DNA of 64,000 nucleotides from Ardenticatenaceae bacterium (GCA_011525915.1 WYBM01000098.1:1-64000); one strand, 5' to 3'. Numbered from the stretch's first letter, positions 33,353 to 43,449 are shown. The notes: a model not told the origin generated them from the sequence alone. Numbers and translations are program-made.

Positions 33353-34535
33353 TATTTCCCTGACAGAGTATGAATCTCAACAACTTCCCGCCGATTCCTT
33401 AGATTTTGCTGAGGGTGTGGCTTTGTGGCGTGCCTATGACCAGAAAGGAAAACGGCTGCTTATCACCTTTCCATCACCTAAAACCGATGGCCTATGGGAA
33501 ATTGGTGCGCAGGCATGGGTGGGGCATATCTCTCTGACCCGTGACCTGACGATATACATCCACCCCCGGCTGCCGCTGGTGAATCTTTTTCGTTTGTGGG
33601 AATACGCTTATGACCTGTCGGCTTATCGCCTGCTTAACGGGTTAGCTGATGTACAATCCGTGGCTGAATTTTATGAGCGGGTGGTGCTGATGCTGTTGGA
33701 AGGTGTTCAGCAGCGGGAGCGGCAAGGCTTTTACCAGGCATACCAGACAACCACGGCCGTGACGCCATTTGTGCGCGGCCGTGTGCAGCTGCCAGTTAAA
33801 CCCCCGTCTCTTTCTCCTTTACCTCTTTGCCGGTATGATAAACAAACAACCGATGTGCCCGAAAACCAGATTTTGACCTATACCCTGGACCAGATAGCCC
33901 GTAGCCGCCGCTGTTCGTCCCCGGTACAGACGGCCATACGCCGGGCTGTGCACCATTTGCAAAGCATCACCACCGTGCGGCCGTTTCGCCCGCATGATTG
34001 CCAGGTACGGCTGTATACCCGGTTAAACCAGGATTACCGCCCACTGCACGCCCTTTGCCGCTTTTTGTTAGAACACCAGGGGCCGGAAATTAACATGGGC
34101 GACCAGCCCATGCAGCCATTTCTTATCAATATGCCTCGCCTTTATGAACTGTTTGTCGCTGCCTGGTTGAAGATGCATCTGCCAGCGCCGTGGCAGGTGA
34201 AGGCCCAGGAAAGTGTGACCGTGGGCCGAGATGATGAACTGCGCTTTGATATTGACCTGGTTCTGTACGATGGCGACGGCCGTGTGCATGCTGTGCTTGA
34301 TACAAAATACAAACTCCCGAACAAGGCCGCCAACCCCGATGTCAGCCAGGTGGTTACCTATGCCCAGGTTCGGGGCTGTCGTCAGGCTATCCTGGTATAC
34401 CCTGCCCCTTTGCCCCAGCCTTTAGATGTACATATGCACCAGCTTCATGTGCGCAGCCTGACCTTTGCTATTGCCGAAAACCTGGAAGCCGCCGGCCAGC
34501 GCTTTCTGGCTGATTTATTGCCACAAGTGGAGTAA
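33339..34535 (+). CDS. mcrC: McrC-family protein (orphan)
   Basis: A 398-residue protein of the McrC family, the nuclease subunit of McrBC modification-dependent restriction. The C-terminal half has a PD-(D/E)xK pattern: FDIDLVLYDGDG, then VLDTKYK. The N-terminal ~100 residues are the DNA-recognition or McrB-contact part. The GTPase partner McrB, normally directly upstream, is absent; the gene instead overlaps the histidine kinase by 14 bases. It may work with a distant McrB or have another role. Confidence 0.8.
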   Translation: MTRRDISLTEYESQQLPADSLDFAEGVALWRAYDQKGKRLLITFPSPKTDGLWEIGAQAWVGHISLTRDLTIYIHPRLPLVNLFRLWEYAYDLSAYRLLNGLADVQSVAEFYERVVLMLLEGVQQRERQGFYQAYQTTTAVTPFVRGRVQLPVKPPSLSPLPLCRYDKQTTDVPENQILTYTLDQIARSRRCSSPVQTAIRRAVHHLQSITTVRPFRPHDCQVRLYTRLNQDYRPLHALCRFLLEHQGPEINMGDQPMQPFLINMPRLYELFVAAWLKMHLPAPWQVKAQESVTVGRDDELRFDIDLVLYDGDGRVHAVLDTKYKLPNKAANPDVSQVVTYAQVRGCRQAILVYPAPLPQPLDVHMHQLHVRSLTFAIAENLEAAGQRFLADLLPQVE

Positions 34536-34544
34536 CAATACCCT

Positions 34545-35162
34545 ATGAACTTTCTGAAAAAATTGACCAAACCAAAACGACCCGTCATCGTCGTTTCTGG
34601 CTTACCGCGTTCCGGCACATCTATGATGATGAAAATGCTGGCCGCCGGCGGTGTACCGCTGTTGACCGACCATATCCGTGAGGCCGACAGTGATAACCCC
34701 CAAGGCTACTATGAATTTGAGCGTGTTAAAAAGCTGGATAAAGGGGATACCGCCTGGGTGGCCGAGGCCCAGGGCCAGGCGGTAAAAATCATTTCTCAAC
34801 TGCTTAAGCATCTACCGGCCACTTACGACTATAAAGTCATCTTTATGCGGCGGCACATGGATGAAGTTTTGGCTTCCCAGCAGAAGATGCTGCTTAACCG
34901 GGGTGAAGACACCGCCGCTGTTAGTGAGGAGACGCTGGCGCAACTTTTTGAGGCTCACCTGGGGCAAGTCATGCATTGGCTGGAGCAGCAACCGCATATG
35001 ACAACGCTTTTCCTGCAATATAGTGATGTTGTCTCGGCCCCGTTGTCCCAGGCGCAGGCCATACAAACCTTCCTGGCAGCTGACCTGGACGTGGCGGCCA
35101 TGGCCACGGCCGTGGACCCAGACCTATACCGCAACCGCCAGGAAAACGGTCCCTCTTTGTGA
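34545..35162 (+). CDS. Sulfotransferase-family P-loop protein
   Basis: A 205-residue protein beginning with the PAPS-binding loop (VIVVSGLPRSGTSMMMKMLAAGG). A central RRHMDEVLASQQKML resembles the 3'-phosphate-binding helix region, and there is an LFLQYSDVVSAP strand late. It is shorter than typical sulfotransferases (~260-300). Substrate unknown; some proteins of this class may be ATPases rather than sulfotransferases. GGAG precedes the ATG, nine bases after mcrC ends. Confidence 0.75.
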   Translation: MNFLKKLTKPKRPVIVVSGLPRSGTSMMMKMLAAGGVPLLTDHIREADSDNPQGYYEFERVKKLDKGDTAWVAEAQGQAVKIISQLLKHLPATYDYKVIFMRRHMDEVLASQQKMLLNRGEDTAAVSEETLAQLFEAHLGQVMHWLEQQPHMTTLFLQYSDVVSAPLSQAQAIQTFLAADLDVAAMATAVDPDLYRNRQENGPSL

Positions 35163-35279
35163 GGGCGTAGCAGCAGGGGAACGCCCTTGCTGCCACGCTT
35201 GTTACAGCTTCTATCCGGGGGAAGATAGCATAATCGTTGAGCTATAAGTACACCGTTAAATAAAAAATCCAAACAGTGC

Positions 35280-35335
35280 AGCGGCGGCCCTTGTGGTCGC
35301 CCTGAGTGGGGGCAGGTCTTGTGCCCGCCTCTACA
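35280..35335 (-). repeat. GGGCAGG-type palindromic repeat, copy 1
   Basis: Two adjacent hairpins: GGCGGCC-type arms around CTTGTGG, and GGGGGCAGG paired with CCCGCC around TCTTGTG. The copies at 62779 and 63139 are in opposite orientation. It looks like a REP-type element. Confidence 0.6.
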
Positions 35336-35372
35336 CAAGGTCATCAAACTTCTTTAACAGCGTAATAAGTGT

Positions 35373-35396
35373 TATAATTAACCGAGGTTAATTATA
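35373..35396. promoter_or_regulatory. 24-bp perfect palindrome over the promoter of the metal ATPase gene
   Basis: TATAATTAACC and its exact reverse complement flank a GA centre. The left arm starts with TATAAT, a good -10 box, so a bound regulator would block it. A further TAACC half site follows at 35401. The site probably binds a metal-sensing repressor of the DtxR, Fur or ArsR kind controlling the exporter downstream; which one is not shown by sequence. Confidence 0.65.
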
Positions 35397-35425
35397 GAGA
35401 TAACCTCCGTTCATTATAATATTGA

Positions 35426-37900
35426 TTGGAATTAAAAACGGCCGTATACCATCCCCATACAGGTAAAAAACTACAGCAACGGCCATTTCGTGGAGTCTGT
35501 TACCAGGAGCAGGCTAAAAAATGGACACTTGTCATGGACGAAGAACTTATGCGCGAAGAAGAGAAGAATTGTGCTGAAGTGGTCGGCCATTTGCTGGCTG
35601 ATGAACCAGGTATCGTTCAGGTTGCGTTGAACCCGGCAAAGAATGAATTAGCTATTGACTATGACCCCACCCAGATAGAGGCTGCCCGTGTTGCCCGGCT
35701 CTCACAGACCATGTCTCCTTTGCTGCAAAAGCGCTGGCAAACCTGTACCCTGCGCCTGGGCAGGCAAGGGGGGCGCGCCTGTGAGTCATGCGCTCTGGGC
35801 CTGGAACGGCGGGTAGGGCAGCTGCCGGGTGTGCAGCGTGTGTCCGCCAGTTACATAGGCGGTACACTCTCTATTGCCTATGATGATGCCCAAACTACGC
35901 CCCAGGTGCTGACCCAACACATCAGCAAAATGGGGGTAGCCGTGCAGCCATCGGCTGTTATGGAAACGGCCGTAGCCAGCCCCCCTTCACCCGTGCCGTC
36001 TGGTCGCACCCAAATCTGGCACTGGTTTATCCATAATCCAGAAGCGATCTTCACGGTTGTGACATTGGTCGCCATGGTGGCCGCGCACCTCACCGAAGGG
36101 GCCGTACCAGCAGCGGTCACGGCCGTGTTTTTTGTCATTGCCTATGGGGCCGGTGGTTATTATGGTCTGGTGGGCGGCGTACAATCGCTGCGACACAAGA
36201 CCATTGACGTAGATTTGTTAATGATCCTGGCGGCGGTAGGGGCGGCCCTGGTCGGCCAGCCCTTTGAAGGCGCTACCTTACTTTTCCTTTTCTCTGTCTC
36301 CAACGTGCTGCAAGATTTTGCTATGGACCGTACGCGCAACGCCATTCGGGCGCTGATGCAGTTACGGCCGTCTACCGCCCGCATCCGCCGCGGCGACCAT
36401 GAGGTGGAATTACCCATCGAGAAAGTGAACATCGGTGACCTGATGGTCCTTAAACCAGGTGACCGCATTGCGCTGGATGGGGTGGTGGTAGAGGGTGCCA
36501 GCAGCACAGATGAATCTACCCTGACCGGTGAATCTATGCCCGTTGACAAACAGGCGGGGGCGCTGGTCTTTGCCGGCAGCATCAACCAGACGGGCAGCCT
36601 GGATGTGCGGGTGACCAGGTTGGCTAAAGATTCCACCATTGCCAGATTGATTCAATTGGTAGAAGAGGCACGCAGTGAAAAGGCTGAAACACAGCGCTTC
36701 ATTGACACGGCCGAACAATATTACGCTGTAGGCGTTATTGCCCTCACGGCCTTATTTATCACCGTTCCGCCTCTGCTGTTTAACGTTCCCTTTACCGCGG
36801 CCTTTTACAAAGCAATGACCATTCTGGTAGCCGCCTCGCCGTGTGCCATTGTCATCAGCACGCCGGCGACGGTCCTTTCGGCCATTGGCAATGGGGCCAG
36901 GCGCGGAGTGTTATTTAAGGGAGGCATTTACGTAGAGAATGCCGCTACCATCAGGGTGATCGCCTTTGACAAGACGGGTACGCTGACGGTGGGCAAACCA
37001 CAGGTGACAGACATTCATCCCACGGGCGAAATAACAGAGAATGAACTGCTGGCACTGGCCACGGCCGTAGAAGCCAAATCAGAACATCCGTTGGCCCAGG
37101 CGACGCTGCGCGCCGCCAGCGAACGGCAGGTAGCTGTACCAGACGTGAGGGCGTTTCAATCAGTTACGGGCAAAGGGGTACAGGCGGAAGTAGCGGGCTC
37201 GTTGGTGCAGGTCGGAAATATGCGCTTTTTTACCGGTGAACCTCCCCTTGGCCTGGCCGAAGCGCAGCAGGTGGTGCAAACATACCAGGCCGAAGGCAAG
37301 ACGAGCGTGGTGGTGGCCCGTGACGGCCGTGTTGTAGGGGTGATTGCTTATGCTGACGTGCTGCGCCCGGAAGCACCCCAGGTGGTGGCTGAATTACGCC
37401 GCAAAGGCATTGCCCATATGGTGATGCTCACCGGCGACCATGCACAGGTGGCGCAGCGTATTGCGGCTGAAGCGGGCGTCGATGAAGTGATGGCTGAATT
37501 GTTACCGGAAGATAAGGTCACGGCCGTGAAGCATGTGCAAGAAAAGTATGGGCCGGCTATCATGGTGGGGGATGGCGTCAATGATGCCCCGGCGCTGGCT
37601 GTGGCCGACATCGGCATGGCTATGGGTGCCGCGGGCACAGATGTGGCCCTGGAAACGGCAGACATCGTCTTGATGGGTGATAATCTGCAAAACATCCCCT
37701 ATGTTATTGGCCTGAGCAAACAAACCCGCAAGACGCTGATCACCAACCTGACGTTTGCCATTGCCGCCATTGCCGTTATGCTGCTGCTCATCATCTTCCG
37801 TGACTTTCCGCTGCCAGCCGCCGTGGTGGGCCATGAAGGCGGGACCGTACTGGTATCCTTAAATGGTTTGCGGTTGCTTGGGTACCGCCATAAGGTTTAA
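35426..37900 (+). CDS. P1B-4-type metal-exporting P-type ATPase
   Basis: An 824-residue ATPase. The N terminus holds two HMA-like halves, the second with a CxxC (Cys119, Cys122). Then come two helices, the A domain with TGES, and the metal-site Ser471-Pro-Cys473. Asp515 of DKTGT is phosphorylated, and MLTGDH and GDGVNDAPAL complete the P domain. The last helix carries His803-Glu-Gly-Gly-Thr. SPC plus HEGG marks the P1B-4 group, which exports Fe(II) and Co(II). The start is doubtful: a TTG at 35426 or an ATG at 35534, neither with a good ribosome binding site. A palindromic site lies upstream. Confidence 0.87.
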   Translation: MELKTAVYHPHTGKKLQQRPFRGVCYQEQAKKWTLVMDEELMREEEKNCAEVVGHLLADEPGIVQVALNPAKNELAIDYDPTQIEAARVARLSQTMSPLLQKRWQTCTLRLGRQGGRACESCALGLERRVGQLPGVQRVSASYIGGTLSIAYDDAQTTPQVLTQHISKMGVAVQPSAVMETAVASPPSPVPSGRTQIWHWFIHNPEAIFTVVTLVAMVAAHLTEGAVPAAVTAVFFVIAYGAGGYYGLVGGVQSLRHKTIDVDLLMILAAVGAALVGQPFEGATLLFLFSVSNVLQDFAMDRTRNAIRALMQLRPSTARIRRGDHEVELPIEKVNIGDLMVLKPGDRIALDGVVVEGASSTDESTLTGESMPVDKQAGALVFAGSINQTGSLDVRVTRLAKDSTIARLIQLVEEARSEKAETQRFIDTAEQYYAVGVIALTALFITVPPLLFNVPFTAAFYKAMTILVAASPCAIVISTPATVLSAIGNGARRGVLFKGGIYVENAATIRVIAFDKTGTLTVGKPQVTDIHPTGEITENELLALATAVEAKSEHPLAQATLRAASERQVAVPDVRAFQSVTGKGVQAEVAGSLVQVGNMRFFTGEPPLGLAEAQQVVQTYQAEGKTSVVVARDGRVVGVIAYADVLRPEAPQVVAELRRKGIAHMVMLTGDHAQVAQRIAAEAGVDEVMAELLPEDKVTAVKHVQEKYGPAIMVGDGVNDAPALAVADIGMAMGAAGTDVALETADIVLMGDNLQNIPYVIGLSKQTRKTLITNLTFAIAAIAVMLLLIIFRDFPLPAAVVGHEGGTVLVSLNGLRLLGYRHKV

Positions 37901-37987
37901 AATTTGTGGTGTGCAACGGCCGTACCCCTTGGTACGTATGTTTAGCAACGTTACTATCTCTTTTAGCCAGATACATAAGGAGACGAT

Positions 37988-39754
37988 ATGGATCGCACAC
38001 GCATTATTTTTGTGGTTATTGTTGTTGTGGCGCTGTGTCTTGTAGGTGCCATGGTTGGGGTGGAGCTGATCGGTAACCTGGTGGGAGATACGGCCGTGTC
38101 TCAACCCGGCGATACCGGCAGCACCACATCACAGGTGGAAGTGCCCAGCGGCGGCCTGCTGGTGACGGTGGCCTCTTCCAATACCAAGGAAGATTGGATG
38201 AATGGGGTAACGGCCGACTTTAATGCCGCCGGCATGCAGACCAGTGGCGGCCGCCCCATTGTGGTGGAAGTGAGCCATGTTACCTCTGGCGGTTCTATGG
38301 ACGCCATTCTCAACGGCACCTCGCAGCCGGTGGCTTGGAGCCCCGGTGACCAATCCTGGGTAGGGCAGGCCAATGACACCTGGCGGCAGCGTTACAATAA
38401 ACCATTGGCCAGTGAAGCCTGCCCGGCGACGGTATATGCCCCGCTGGGCTTTGCGATGTGGCGGCCCATGGCCGAAACACTGGGCTGGCCAGATACGCCC
38501 ATTGGTTGGGATACTATTGTAGCCCTGGCGGAAGATCCTGATGGCTGGGCAACGTATGGCCGCCCCGAATGGGGCCAGTTCCGTTTTGGGCATACCCATC
38601 CCGCCTACGCTAACTCCGGCCTGCTTTCCATGACCAGTTTTGTCTATGGCGTTGCCGGTAAGACCGATACATTAACCGCGGCAGATGTCTACGCGCCGGA
38701 AGTGGAAGAGGCGATGCGGGCCTTAGAGCAGGTGACGAGTAAATACGGCCGTCAGGCCCCCGCCCTGTTAGACGCTATGGCCCGTCAGGGACCCGGTTAC
38801 CTGCACGCTGCGGCCGTACCAGAAGCCGAAGTGGTGCGCTTTAACATTCAGCGTGGCGACGAGCTGGCATTTCCCCTGGCGTTTATATTCCCTGCGGGTG
38901 GCACCATCTGGGCCGACCAACCCTACTGCATCCTAAACAACGCCGATTGGGTGGAGGCTGAGGAAGCCGAAGCAGCTGCTATCTTCCGTGATTATTTGCT
39001 GGCGCGGGAACAACAAGAGAAGGCCATTGACAATTACCTGCGTCCGCTGGATACCAGCATTGCCCTTCATGCCCCCCTCACGCTGGAAAATGGCACCGAT
39101 CCGCGGGTGACGCCGCAGACGATCGCTTCACTGCCCAGCCCCAACGCTGAAATTAGCAATGCGGTCATTGACCTGTTTAATATTACCAAGCGTAAAGCCA
39201 CCATCATTCTGGTGCTGGATGTGTCTGGCAGTATGGACGGTGAGCGCATCAACACGGCCCGCACGGCTACCAACGAGTTTCTTGTCCGCCTGGATGCCAA
39301 TGATAGGGTAGGGTTGATCATTTTTAGCAATGATGTCAGCACCCTGGCCGAACCGGCGCGTGTTGGTGACGTGGTAGAAGGGTTAACCCAACGTGTCAGC
39401 GGCCTGATCGCTGACGGCAATACCGCCCTATATGCCGCTGTCTGTGACGCGGCGGCGCAGATGGCTACACTGCGTCAAGAGGACATAGCAGCTGGTGAAT
39501 CTCGCCTGTATGGGATTATCTTGCTGTCTGACGGGGAAGATACGGTAGGGCAGGTCACAGAAAACCAGATGTTTGCCACCTGTTTGCCCGCCAATGCTGA
39601 AGCCGACGGTTTTCGCATTTATCCTATCGCCTTTGGTGATGCCGCGGACATATCGGTATTGGAGCGCATGGCCAATGTGACCGGCGGCCGCATGTTCACG
39701 GCCGCGCCCACTTCGATTGGTAACGTTTACCTCTCTATTTCCGCCGAGCAGTAA
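37988..39754 (+). CDS. Membrane-anchored protein with solute-binding-like and VWA domains
   Basis: One N-terminal helix (about 7-27) anchors the 588-residue protein facing outward. Residues ~50-370 look like a type-2 periplasmic binding protein (VTVASSNTKEDWMNGVTADFNAAG, later PAGGTIWADQPYCILNN). Residues ~400-585 are a von Willebrand A domain with a full MIDAS (VLDVSGSMDG, then a later Thr and an ILLSDGEDT Asp). This pairing is known in Chloroflexota and Actinobacteria with an unclear role, perhaps substrate capture or assembly at the surface. AAGGAG precedes the ATG. Confidence 0.82.
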   Translation: MDRTRIIFVVIVVVALCLVGAMVGVELIGNLVGDTAVSQPGDTGSTTSQVEVPSGGLLVTVASSNTKEDWMNGVTADFNAAGMQTSGGRPIVVEVSHVTSGGSMDAILNGTSQPVAWSPGDQSWVGQANDTWRQRYNKPLASEACPATVYAPLGFAMWRPMAETLGWPDTPIGWDTIVALAEDPDGWATYGRPEWGQFRFGHTHPAYANSGLLSMTSFVYGVAGKTDTLTAADVYAPEVEEAMRALEQVTSKYGRQAPALLDAMARQGPGYLHAAAVPEAEVVRFNIQRGDELAFPLAFIFPAGGTIWADQPYCILNNADWVEAEEAEAAAIFRDYLLAREQQEKAIDNYLRPLDTSIALHAPLTLENGTDPRVTPQTIASLPSPNAEISNAVIDLFNITKRKATIILVLDVSGSMDGERINTARTATNEFLVRLDANDRVGLIIFSNDVSTLAEPARVGDVVEGLTQRVSGLIADGNTALYAAVCDAAAQMATLRQEDIAAGESRLYGIILLSDGEDTVGQVTENQMFATCLPANAEADGFRIYPIAFGDAADISVLERMANVTGGRMFTAAPTSIGNVYLSISAEQ

Positions 39755-39795
39755 CCCCCTCAGGGTTCGTTTAAGAATAACTTTGGACTTTTGTC

Positions 39796-39899
39796 AGGTA
39801 ATCAGTATTCAGTGCCCAGTTATCAGTGTAGAAAAGCCCCCAACTGACAACTGACAACTGAATACTGACAACTGATTACTGACAACCGAATACTGATCA
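39796..39899. repeat. Heptamer-repeat hairpin (CAGTnnT family), cluster 4
   Basis: AATCAGTATTCAGTG units at left are mirrored by repeated CAACTGA and ATTACTGACAA units at right. It lies after the VWA gene and may serve as its terminator. The rest of the 300-base gap carries the feo promoter and no gene. Confidence 0.65.
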
Positions 39900-39995
39900 C
39901 GTTAAGACACCAAGTTCATGATAAACGAGCCCTGAGGCATTGCCTGGCTGTGGCCTTAGAGGGAGCCATTTCCTACCCCCCAACGCTATAGGGTA

Positions 39996-40044
39996 TTGCG
40001 TTTGTGTGCAATTTTGGTTAAAATAATATTTAGATACACCTAAA
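39996..40044 (+). promoter_or_regulatory. Promoter and DtxR-like operator of the feo operon
   Basis: TTGCGT (39996) and TAAAAT (40019) are 17 bases apart. Just downstream, TTTAGATACACCTAAA (40029-40044) is an imperfect palindrome (TTTAG/CTAAA) that would overlap the transcription start. Such TTAGG-type sites suit DtxR-family iron repressors, and the first gene encodes one, so autoregulation is likely. Confidence 0.6.
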
Positions 40045-40054
40045 ATATGGAGAT

Positions 40055-41089
40055 ATGATGTACAATCCATTGATAGCACTACTTATAGGAACGGCCGTCG
40101 TAACCATACTTCTTTTGCTGTTTTGGCCGGAGCGTGGGTTATTCTGGCGCTGGCGGCAAACCCGCTACCTGACGCGGCGTGTCCTTATGGAAGACGCCCT
40201 AAAATGTATTCACAACCAGGAGCTGGAGGGGCAGGCAGCCACGCTGGTAGCCGTGGCCGGTACTTTGCACATCAGCCAGAATGACACGGCCGTACTGCTG
40301 GCCCACATGCAAACCGAAAAACTGCTCGTGATACAGGGGGATCAGATTCACCTGACGCCACCTGGGCGTGAAGCAGCCCTGCATATCATTCGCGCGCACC
40401 GGCTGTGGGAGCGCCATCTGGCAGAAGAAACAGGGTACAACCAGGCAGAATGGCACGGCCGTGCTGAGCAAATTGAACATCACCTCTCTTCCCAAGACGT
40501 AGATGCCCTGGCAGAACGATTGGGTCACCCCACCCATGATCCCCACGGCGACCCCATTCCCACGGCTGCTGGCCAGATCATAGCCCATGGGGGCCAACCC
40601 TTGACCCGACTGCCGCTGAATACGCCAGCGCGCATCGTTCATCTGGAAGATGAGCCGGAAATAATCTATGCCCAATTGGCGGCTGAAGGGCTGTCTGTAG
40701 GCATGATAGTACGGGTGGTCGAAGCTTCACCGGAGCGTATTCGGTTTTGGGTAAACGGTGATGAGCACCGCCTGGCCCCCATGATTGCGGCGAATGTATC
40801 GGTGAGAGAAATAGACACGGCCGTAACCCCTGAACCCACCCTGAACGACAGTGAACCCCTCACCGCCCTGCACTTTGGTGAAACGGCAGAGGTGGTGGCC
40901 ATTTCCCCTGCCTGCCGCGGTGCAGAACGCCGCCGCTTTATGGACCTGGGCATTCTACGGGGCACTCAAATAACCGCTGAATATCGCAGTCCCGGCGGCG
41001 ATCCTGTTGCATACCAGATTCGTGGGGCGACCATCGCTTTGCGCCGGGAGCAAGCCGCGCTTATCAAGATAAGAAAAAGCCATCAGTAA
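40055..41089 (+). CDS. Membrane-anchored DtxR-family regulator with FeoA-like domains
   Basis: An unusual layout for 344 residues. It has a membrane helix at about 6-24, a winged helix of the DtxR type (about 35-115, ending [23 protein letters not shown]), and the DtxR dimerisation helices with metal-ligand-like E and H residues ([18 protein letters not shown]). An SH3/FeoA-like part (about 185-255) and a clear FeoA domain (about 268-340, [26 protein letters not shown]) follow. It probably senses iron and also supplies FeoA to the FeoB proteins downstream. Either ATG (40055 or 40058) follows GGAG. Confidence 0.82.
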   Translation: MMYNPLIALLIGTAVVTILLLLFWPERGLFWRWRQTRYLTRRVLMEDALKCIHNQELEGQAATLVAVAGTLHISQNDTAVLLAHMQTEKLLVIQGDQIHLTPPGREAALHIIRAHRLWERHLAEETGYNQAEWHGRAEQIEHHLSSQDVDALAERLGHPTHDPHGDPIPTAAGQIIAHGGQPLTRLPLNTPARIVHLEDEPEIIYAQLAAEGLSVGMIVRVVEASPERIRFWVNGDEHRLAPMIAANVSVREIDTAVTPEPTLNDSEPLTALHFGETAEVVAISPACRGAERRRFMDLGILRGTQITAEYRSPGGDPVAYQIRGATIALRREQAALIKIRKSHQ

Positions 41090-41132
41090 AAGGTCATCAT
41101 TTACAGATGTACCGGTGACCAAAAGAGGAAAC

Positions 41133-41957
41133 ATGCAAAATCAACACACCCCAGATGCCTGCGTAACCTGCCCTGTGCATCATGCTGGTCATTTGCAAAA
41201 ACTGGGCATTGATATGACACAATGGGATTACGCGGTGGCCCTGGCCGGGAACCCAAACACCGGTAAAAGCACCGTTTTTAACGCCCTGACCGGGCTGCGC
41301 CAGCACACCGGTAATTGGCCTGGTAAAACCGTAACACGGGCTGAAGGCGGTTTTAGTTACGGCAGTGCCCGCTATAAACTGGTGGATTTGCCGGGTACTT
41401 ATTCATTACTCTCTACCAGCCTGGATGAAGAAGTGGCCCGGGACTTCCTTCTCTTTGGCCAGCCAGACGTGACCATTATTGTGGTGGATGCCACCCGGCT
41501 GGAGCGTAACCTGAACCTGGCTTTGCAAGTGTTTGAAATCACCGATCGGGCTGTTATTTGCCTGAACTTGATGGATGAGGCCCAACGGCATGGGCTGGTG
41601 GTCGATGACCGGCGCCTGGCTCGTGACTTGGGTGTACCGGTGGTGCCCACGGCGGCGCGCTACGGCCGTGGCCTGCCTGAACTGCTGCACGCCGTTCACG
41701 AAGTTGCCACCGGCCAAACCGTGTGCAAGCCATACCGTGTCAAGAGCGAATCCCCGGCCATTCAAAGAGCCATTCATCAGTTGGTGCAGCAGCTGCAAGC
41801 CACGTTCCCCGGCCTACCCAACGCTCGTTGGGTGGCTTTGCGGCTGCTTGATGGTGACCAGAGCATCATACGCGCTGTGCGTAACGGTGCGTTGGGCCAG
41901 CTGAGCCGGCCGTTCACCGGCCAAGAGCATCACCTTGAATTGGAGGTTATCCCATGA
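41133..41957 (+). CDS. feoB: FeoB GTPase domain protein (split FeoB, N-terminal part)
   Basis: The 274-residue protein is the cytosolic G domain of the ferrous iron transporter FeoB: G1 [10 protein letters not shown]3 DLPGTYSL, G4 NLMD, then the helical GDI-like part. A cysteine pair precedes the G domain (CVTCPVHH). No membrane segment is present. The stop overlaps the ATG of the permease gene (ATGA), so the two halves are made together. AGAGGAA precedes the ATG at 41133. In most bacteria both parts form one protein of 700-800 residues. Confidence 0.88.
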   Translation: MQNQHTPDACVTCPVHHAGHLQKLGIDMTQWDYAVALAGNPNTGKSTVFNALTGLRQHTGNWPGKTVTRAEGGFSYGSARYKLVDLPGTYSLLSTSLDEEVARDFLLFGQPDVTIIVVDATRLERNLNLALQVFEITDRAVICLNLMDEAQRHGLVVDDRRLARDLGVPVVPTAARYGRGLPELLHAVHEVATGQTVCKPYRVKSESPAIQRAIHQLVQQLQATFPGLPNARWVALRLLDGDQSIIRAVRNGALGQLSRPFTGQEHHLELEVIP

Positions 41958-43432
41958 CAGTCTATCCAGTGGTAGAAAACCTTTCCGTTCCCTCTTTGCC
42001 GCCAGACGCACGGGTGAACGTTTTACAAGCAGCCGAATCGCTGCGCTGGCAAATTGGCCAGGGCTTTCATGAACAGTTGATGGAAGACATTTACACCAGC
42101 GCGGCGCACCTGGCCGACCGCGCCGTCACCCGGCCGGGCGAAACGCCTCGTTTTGACCTGGACCGGGCCATTGACCGCATTGTCACCAGCCGTGTCTGGG
42201 GCTTTCCCCTGATGATCGCCCTGTTTGCTATTGTCTTTTGGCTGACTATTATTGGGGCCAATTATCCTTCGCAGCTTCTGGCGTTTATCCTGATCGATAC
42301 AGCCCTGCCCTGGCTGCATCAGCTGGCCTCAGCTATTGGCCTACCCTGGTGGTTGAGCGGGCTGTTTATTGATGGCATGTACCTGGCCACAGCCTGGGTG
42401 GTGAGCGTGATGCTGCCGCCGATGGCCATCTTTTTCCCGTTATTTACGTTGTTGGAAGATTTTGGTTATTTGCCGCGAGTGGCCTTTAACCTGGACAATA
42501 TCTTCAAAAAGTCCGGGGCGCACGGCAAGCAGTCTTTAAGCATGATGATGGGTTTTGGTTGCAACGCCGCCGGGGTGATTGCCACACGGGTGATCGACAG
42601 CCCGCGCGAGCGCCTTATCGCTATCATCACCAATAATTTTGCTCTGTGCAACGGCCGTTGGCCCACCCAAATTCTTATTGCCAGTTTGTTTATTGGTGCG
42701 CTTGTGCCCACAGTCCTGGCCGGGTTGGTGTCTGCGTTGGCGGTGGTGGGCATTGCCATGGTGGGCGTGCTGCTGACCTTTGTCATGTCATGGAGCCTCT
42801 CACGCACGGTGCTGCGCGGTGAACTTTCTACATTTAGCCTGGAACTGCCGCCTTATCGCCCCCCTCGTGTGTTACAAACCGTGTATACGTCACTCATTGA
42901 CCGCACCTTGTATGTACTGTGGCGGGCAGTGGTGTTTGCTTTGCCCGCCGGGGCCGTTATCTGGTTGAGCGCCAATATCGGCATAAACGGCACCAGCATC
43001 GCCGAGTATCTGGTTAACTTTCTTAACCCGGTGGGCATTCTCATAGGGTTAAACGGCGTCATTTTGCTGGCGTATGTGGTGGCTATTCCGGCCAATGAGA
43101 TTGTTATTCCCACGGTGTTGATGTTAACGGTGATGATGTTGGGCGCTGATAACATGGGTGCGGGGGCCGGTGTCATGTTTGAGCTGGATTCGCCGTCGGC
43201 GATCAAGGGCTTACTGACGGCGGGCGGGTGGACGCTGCTCACGGCCGTCAACCTGATGCTCTTCTCGCTCATTCACAACCCGTGCAGCACCACCATTTAC
43301 ACCATCTATAAAGAAACAGGCAGTAAAAAGTGGACGGCCGTGTCTGCCTTGCTGCCCCTGGTGTTAGGGTTAGCCGTTACCTTCTTCATCGCCCAAATCT
43401 GGCGGTTGGCCGCCCTTTGGATCGGTGGATAG
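41954..43432 (+). CDS. feoB: FeoB membrane permease protein (split FeoB, C-terminal part)
   Basis: The 492-residue protein carries the transmembrane part of FeoB with about nine helices. The first Gate domain has [15 protein letters not shown] with the conserved cysteine, then [13 protein letters not shown]; the second Gate region is near 300-420 with [14 protein letters not shown]. The N-terminal ~75 residues (ADRAVTRPG) are the linker normally joining it to the G domain. It would move Fe(II) inward, with the GTPase and FeoA-like domains encoded just upstream. A heptamer hairpin follows. Confidence 0.88.
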   Translation: MTVYPVVENLSVPSLPPDARVNVLQAAESLRWQIGQGFHEQLMEDIYTSAAHLADRAVTRPGETPRFDLDRAIDRIVTSRVWGFPLMIALFAIVFWLTIIGANYPSQLLAFILIDTALPWLHQLASAIGLPWWLSGLFIDGMYLATAWVVSVMLPPMAIFFPLFTLLEDFGYLPRVAFNLDNIFKKSGAHGKQSLSMMMGFGCNAAGVIATRVIDSPRERLIAIITNNFALCNGRWPTQILIASLFIGALVPTVLAGLVSALAVVGIAMVGVLLTFVMSWSLSRTVLRGELSTFSLELPPYRPPRVLQTVYTSLIDRTLYVLWRAVVFALPAGAVIWLSANIGINGTSIAEYLVNFLNPVGILIGLNGVILLAYVVAIPANEIVIPTVLMLTVMMLGADNMGAGAGVMFELDSPSAIKGLLTAGGWTLLTAVNLMLFSLIHNPCSTTIYTIYKETGSKKWTAVSALLPLVLGLAVTFFIAQIWRLAALWIGG

Positions 43433-43449
43433 TACCAGTAACCAGAAGT

